Source: Gammaproteobacteria bacterium (lineage in GTDB: Bacteria; Pseudomonadota; Gammaproteobacteria; Pseudomonadales; Pseudohongiellaceae). Taken from it: a DNA stretch of 64,000 bases. Position numbers and translations under genes: made by a program. The notes beneath the pieces were generated by a model. The model was given only the letters and a program-made list of their open reading frames with translations, had not been told where the DNA came from and ran no database searches. Each line of letters starts with the position of its first letter. Positions within the stretch are counted from its first letter, which is position 1. Of the stretch, positions 63,378 through 64,000 are shown piece by piece. The DNA lies in contig JAUXNX010000019.1 of assembly GCA_030682575.1 (NCBI GenBank), positions 1 through 64,000 on the forward strand, given 5' to 3'.

Positions 63378-63570
63378 GAATTTTCCTGATTGCTGCGACA
63401 AGGTTGATGGTCTGTTGGCTGAAGTGAACGCAGCAACGATGGAGGCAAGGTTACAGACTCCCGCACGCTGTCATCAGTGCTGGAAGTCATGACTTGCAAT
63501 ATGACTTTCGGCCTATGCCGAGGGAGTTGGCGGTGTGGCATAATCCTGGCCATCTTCGGGGGCACACACC

Positions 63571-64000
63571 ATGCGCAGTTACTGGAACAGCGAAAAGGCT
63601 CAAAACTGGACTGGCGCACTGGTGCTCGCCATCGCGGGTGCACTTTGTGTCTATCTGGAGCTGGATGATTCGGGTTGGAGCAATAGACTGATTCTGCAAA
63701 GTGCACTGTTCGCACTTGTTGCACTGGTATTTTTGCTGTTCGTCAGCCCCTGGTCCACGAATCACCGAGCGCGCCTTCTTGCGCTGCTCTGGATCGAGTT
63801 GGCTCTGATCTGCTTCCTGTATGTCATTGTTGAGATCAGCTTCGTGGCCATTGCCGGCATCGTGTGGATCGTGCAGGCAGCCGAAACTTTCAGCATTCGC
63901 ATCACGACATGGTTACTGGCGTTAATGGTAACGCTGTTCGCGGCGAGCCAGATCTATCATCTTGGCGACGATAGTCTGGCTGTAGCCATCAGCAGCTCGG
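63571..64000 (+). CDS. Partial multi-pass membrane protein, cut by window end
   Basis: The frame runs from ATG 63571 to the window edge without a stop (143 codons). It encodes at least four membrane helices (GALVLAIAGALCVYLEL, LQSALFALVALVFLLFV, LLALLWIELALICFLYVIV, WLLALMVTLFAASQIYHL). The start MRSYWNSEKAQNW is uncharacterised. Such N-terminal sensors often precede kinase or GGDEF domains, but nothing past the edge is visible. Confidence 0.6.
   Translation, partial: MRSYWNSEKAQNWTGALVLAIAGALCVYLELDDSGWSNRLILQSALFALVALVFLLFVSPWSTNHRARLLALLWIELALICFLYVIVEISFVAIAGIVWIVQAAETFSIRITTWLLALMVTLFAASQIYHLGDDSLAVAISSS

Overview
The window looks like a chromosomal segment of a mid-to-high GC Gram-negative gammaproteobacterium. 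It encodes an outer-membrane phospholipase A, a four-gene Mla/MCE lipid-transport operon, a homodimeric AceE, the PA2778/PA2779 pair, LysR and Lrp regulators, sigma-54 activators, and Pseudomonas-style REP palindromes. A marine or environmental lineage is plausible, but I cannot place the genus from sequence alone. I see no tRNA, rRNA, CRISPR array, prophage or transposase gene.

Region A (about 0.1-32.9 kb) is an ABC-exporter island. It holds five large (about 800 aa) MacB/FtsX-type permeases, two shorter FtsX permeases, three ATPases (two nearly identical), two HlyD/MacA-type adaptors, two sigma-54 response regulators and two membrane histidine kinases. Reading the intergenic DNA shows a coherent regulon. 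Three transcription units (upstream of 7111 on -, 13455 on -, and 14445 on +) each carry a -24/-12 promoter and a pair of 17-bp operators of the form TGTTCCA-N3-TGGAACA. The operators are centred about 72 and 95 bp upstream of the -24 GG. A perfect copy of the operator lies just upstream of response regulator RR1 (17657-19033). A fourth unit (upstream of 32744) has the promoter but only a decayed operator. The cognate kinase of RR1 is probably HK1 at 28121-29488. A 26-bp perfect direct repeat links the 3' end of RR1 to the 5' end of HK1, which implies that the two genes once overlapped and were split by a 9.1-kb insertion. That insertion carries a second complete system (adaptor, ATPase, two permeases, RR2, HK2, with its own sigma-54 promoter) and an AbiEi/AbiEii toxin-antitoxin pair. 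Two more toxin-antitoxin modules (one intact, one broken) and a fossil of a response-regulator gene lie between the permeases.

Region B (33-39 kb) holds a GST-like protein, a pirin-azoreductase operon divergent from a LysR regulator, a membrane-anchored AraC regulator and an outer-membrane phospholipase A. Region C (39-45 kb) holds an EAL phosphodiesterase, the PA2778/PA2779 pair, an MscS channel, a DUF4920 protein and an amidohydrolase.

Region D (45-49.4 kb) is a four-gene operon: a periplasmic protein, a multicopper oxidase, a separate cupredoxin with a type-1 copper motif, and an FG-GAP lipoprotein. Region E (49.5-53 kb) is an MlaE/F/D-type phospholipid transport operon with an auxiliary lipoprotein. 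Region F (53-55.7 kb) is an operon of a c-type cytochrome fusion, a predicted beta-barrel and a YceI protein. Region G (55.8-64 kb) holds GDYXXLXY/DUF2157 membrane proteins, a small beta-barrel protein, aceE, an Lrp-type regulator, membrane proteins, a DUF4160 protein and the 5' end of a further membrane protein cut by the window edge.
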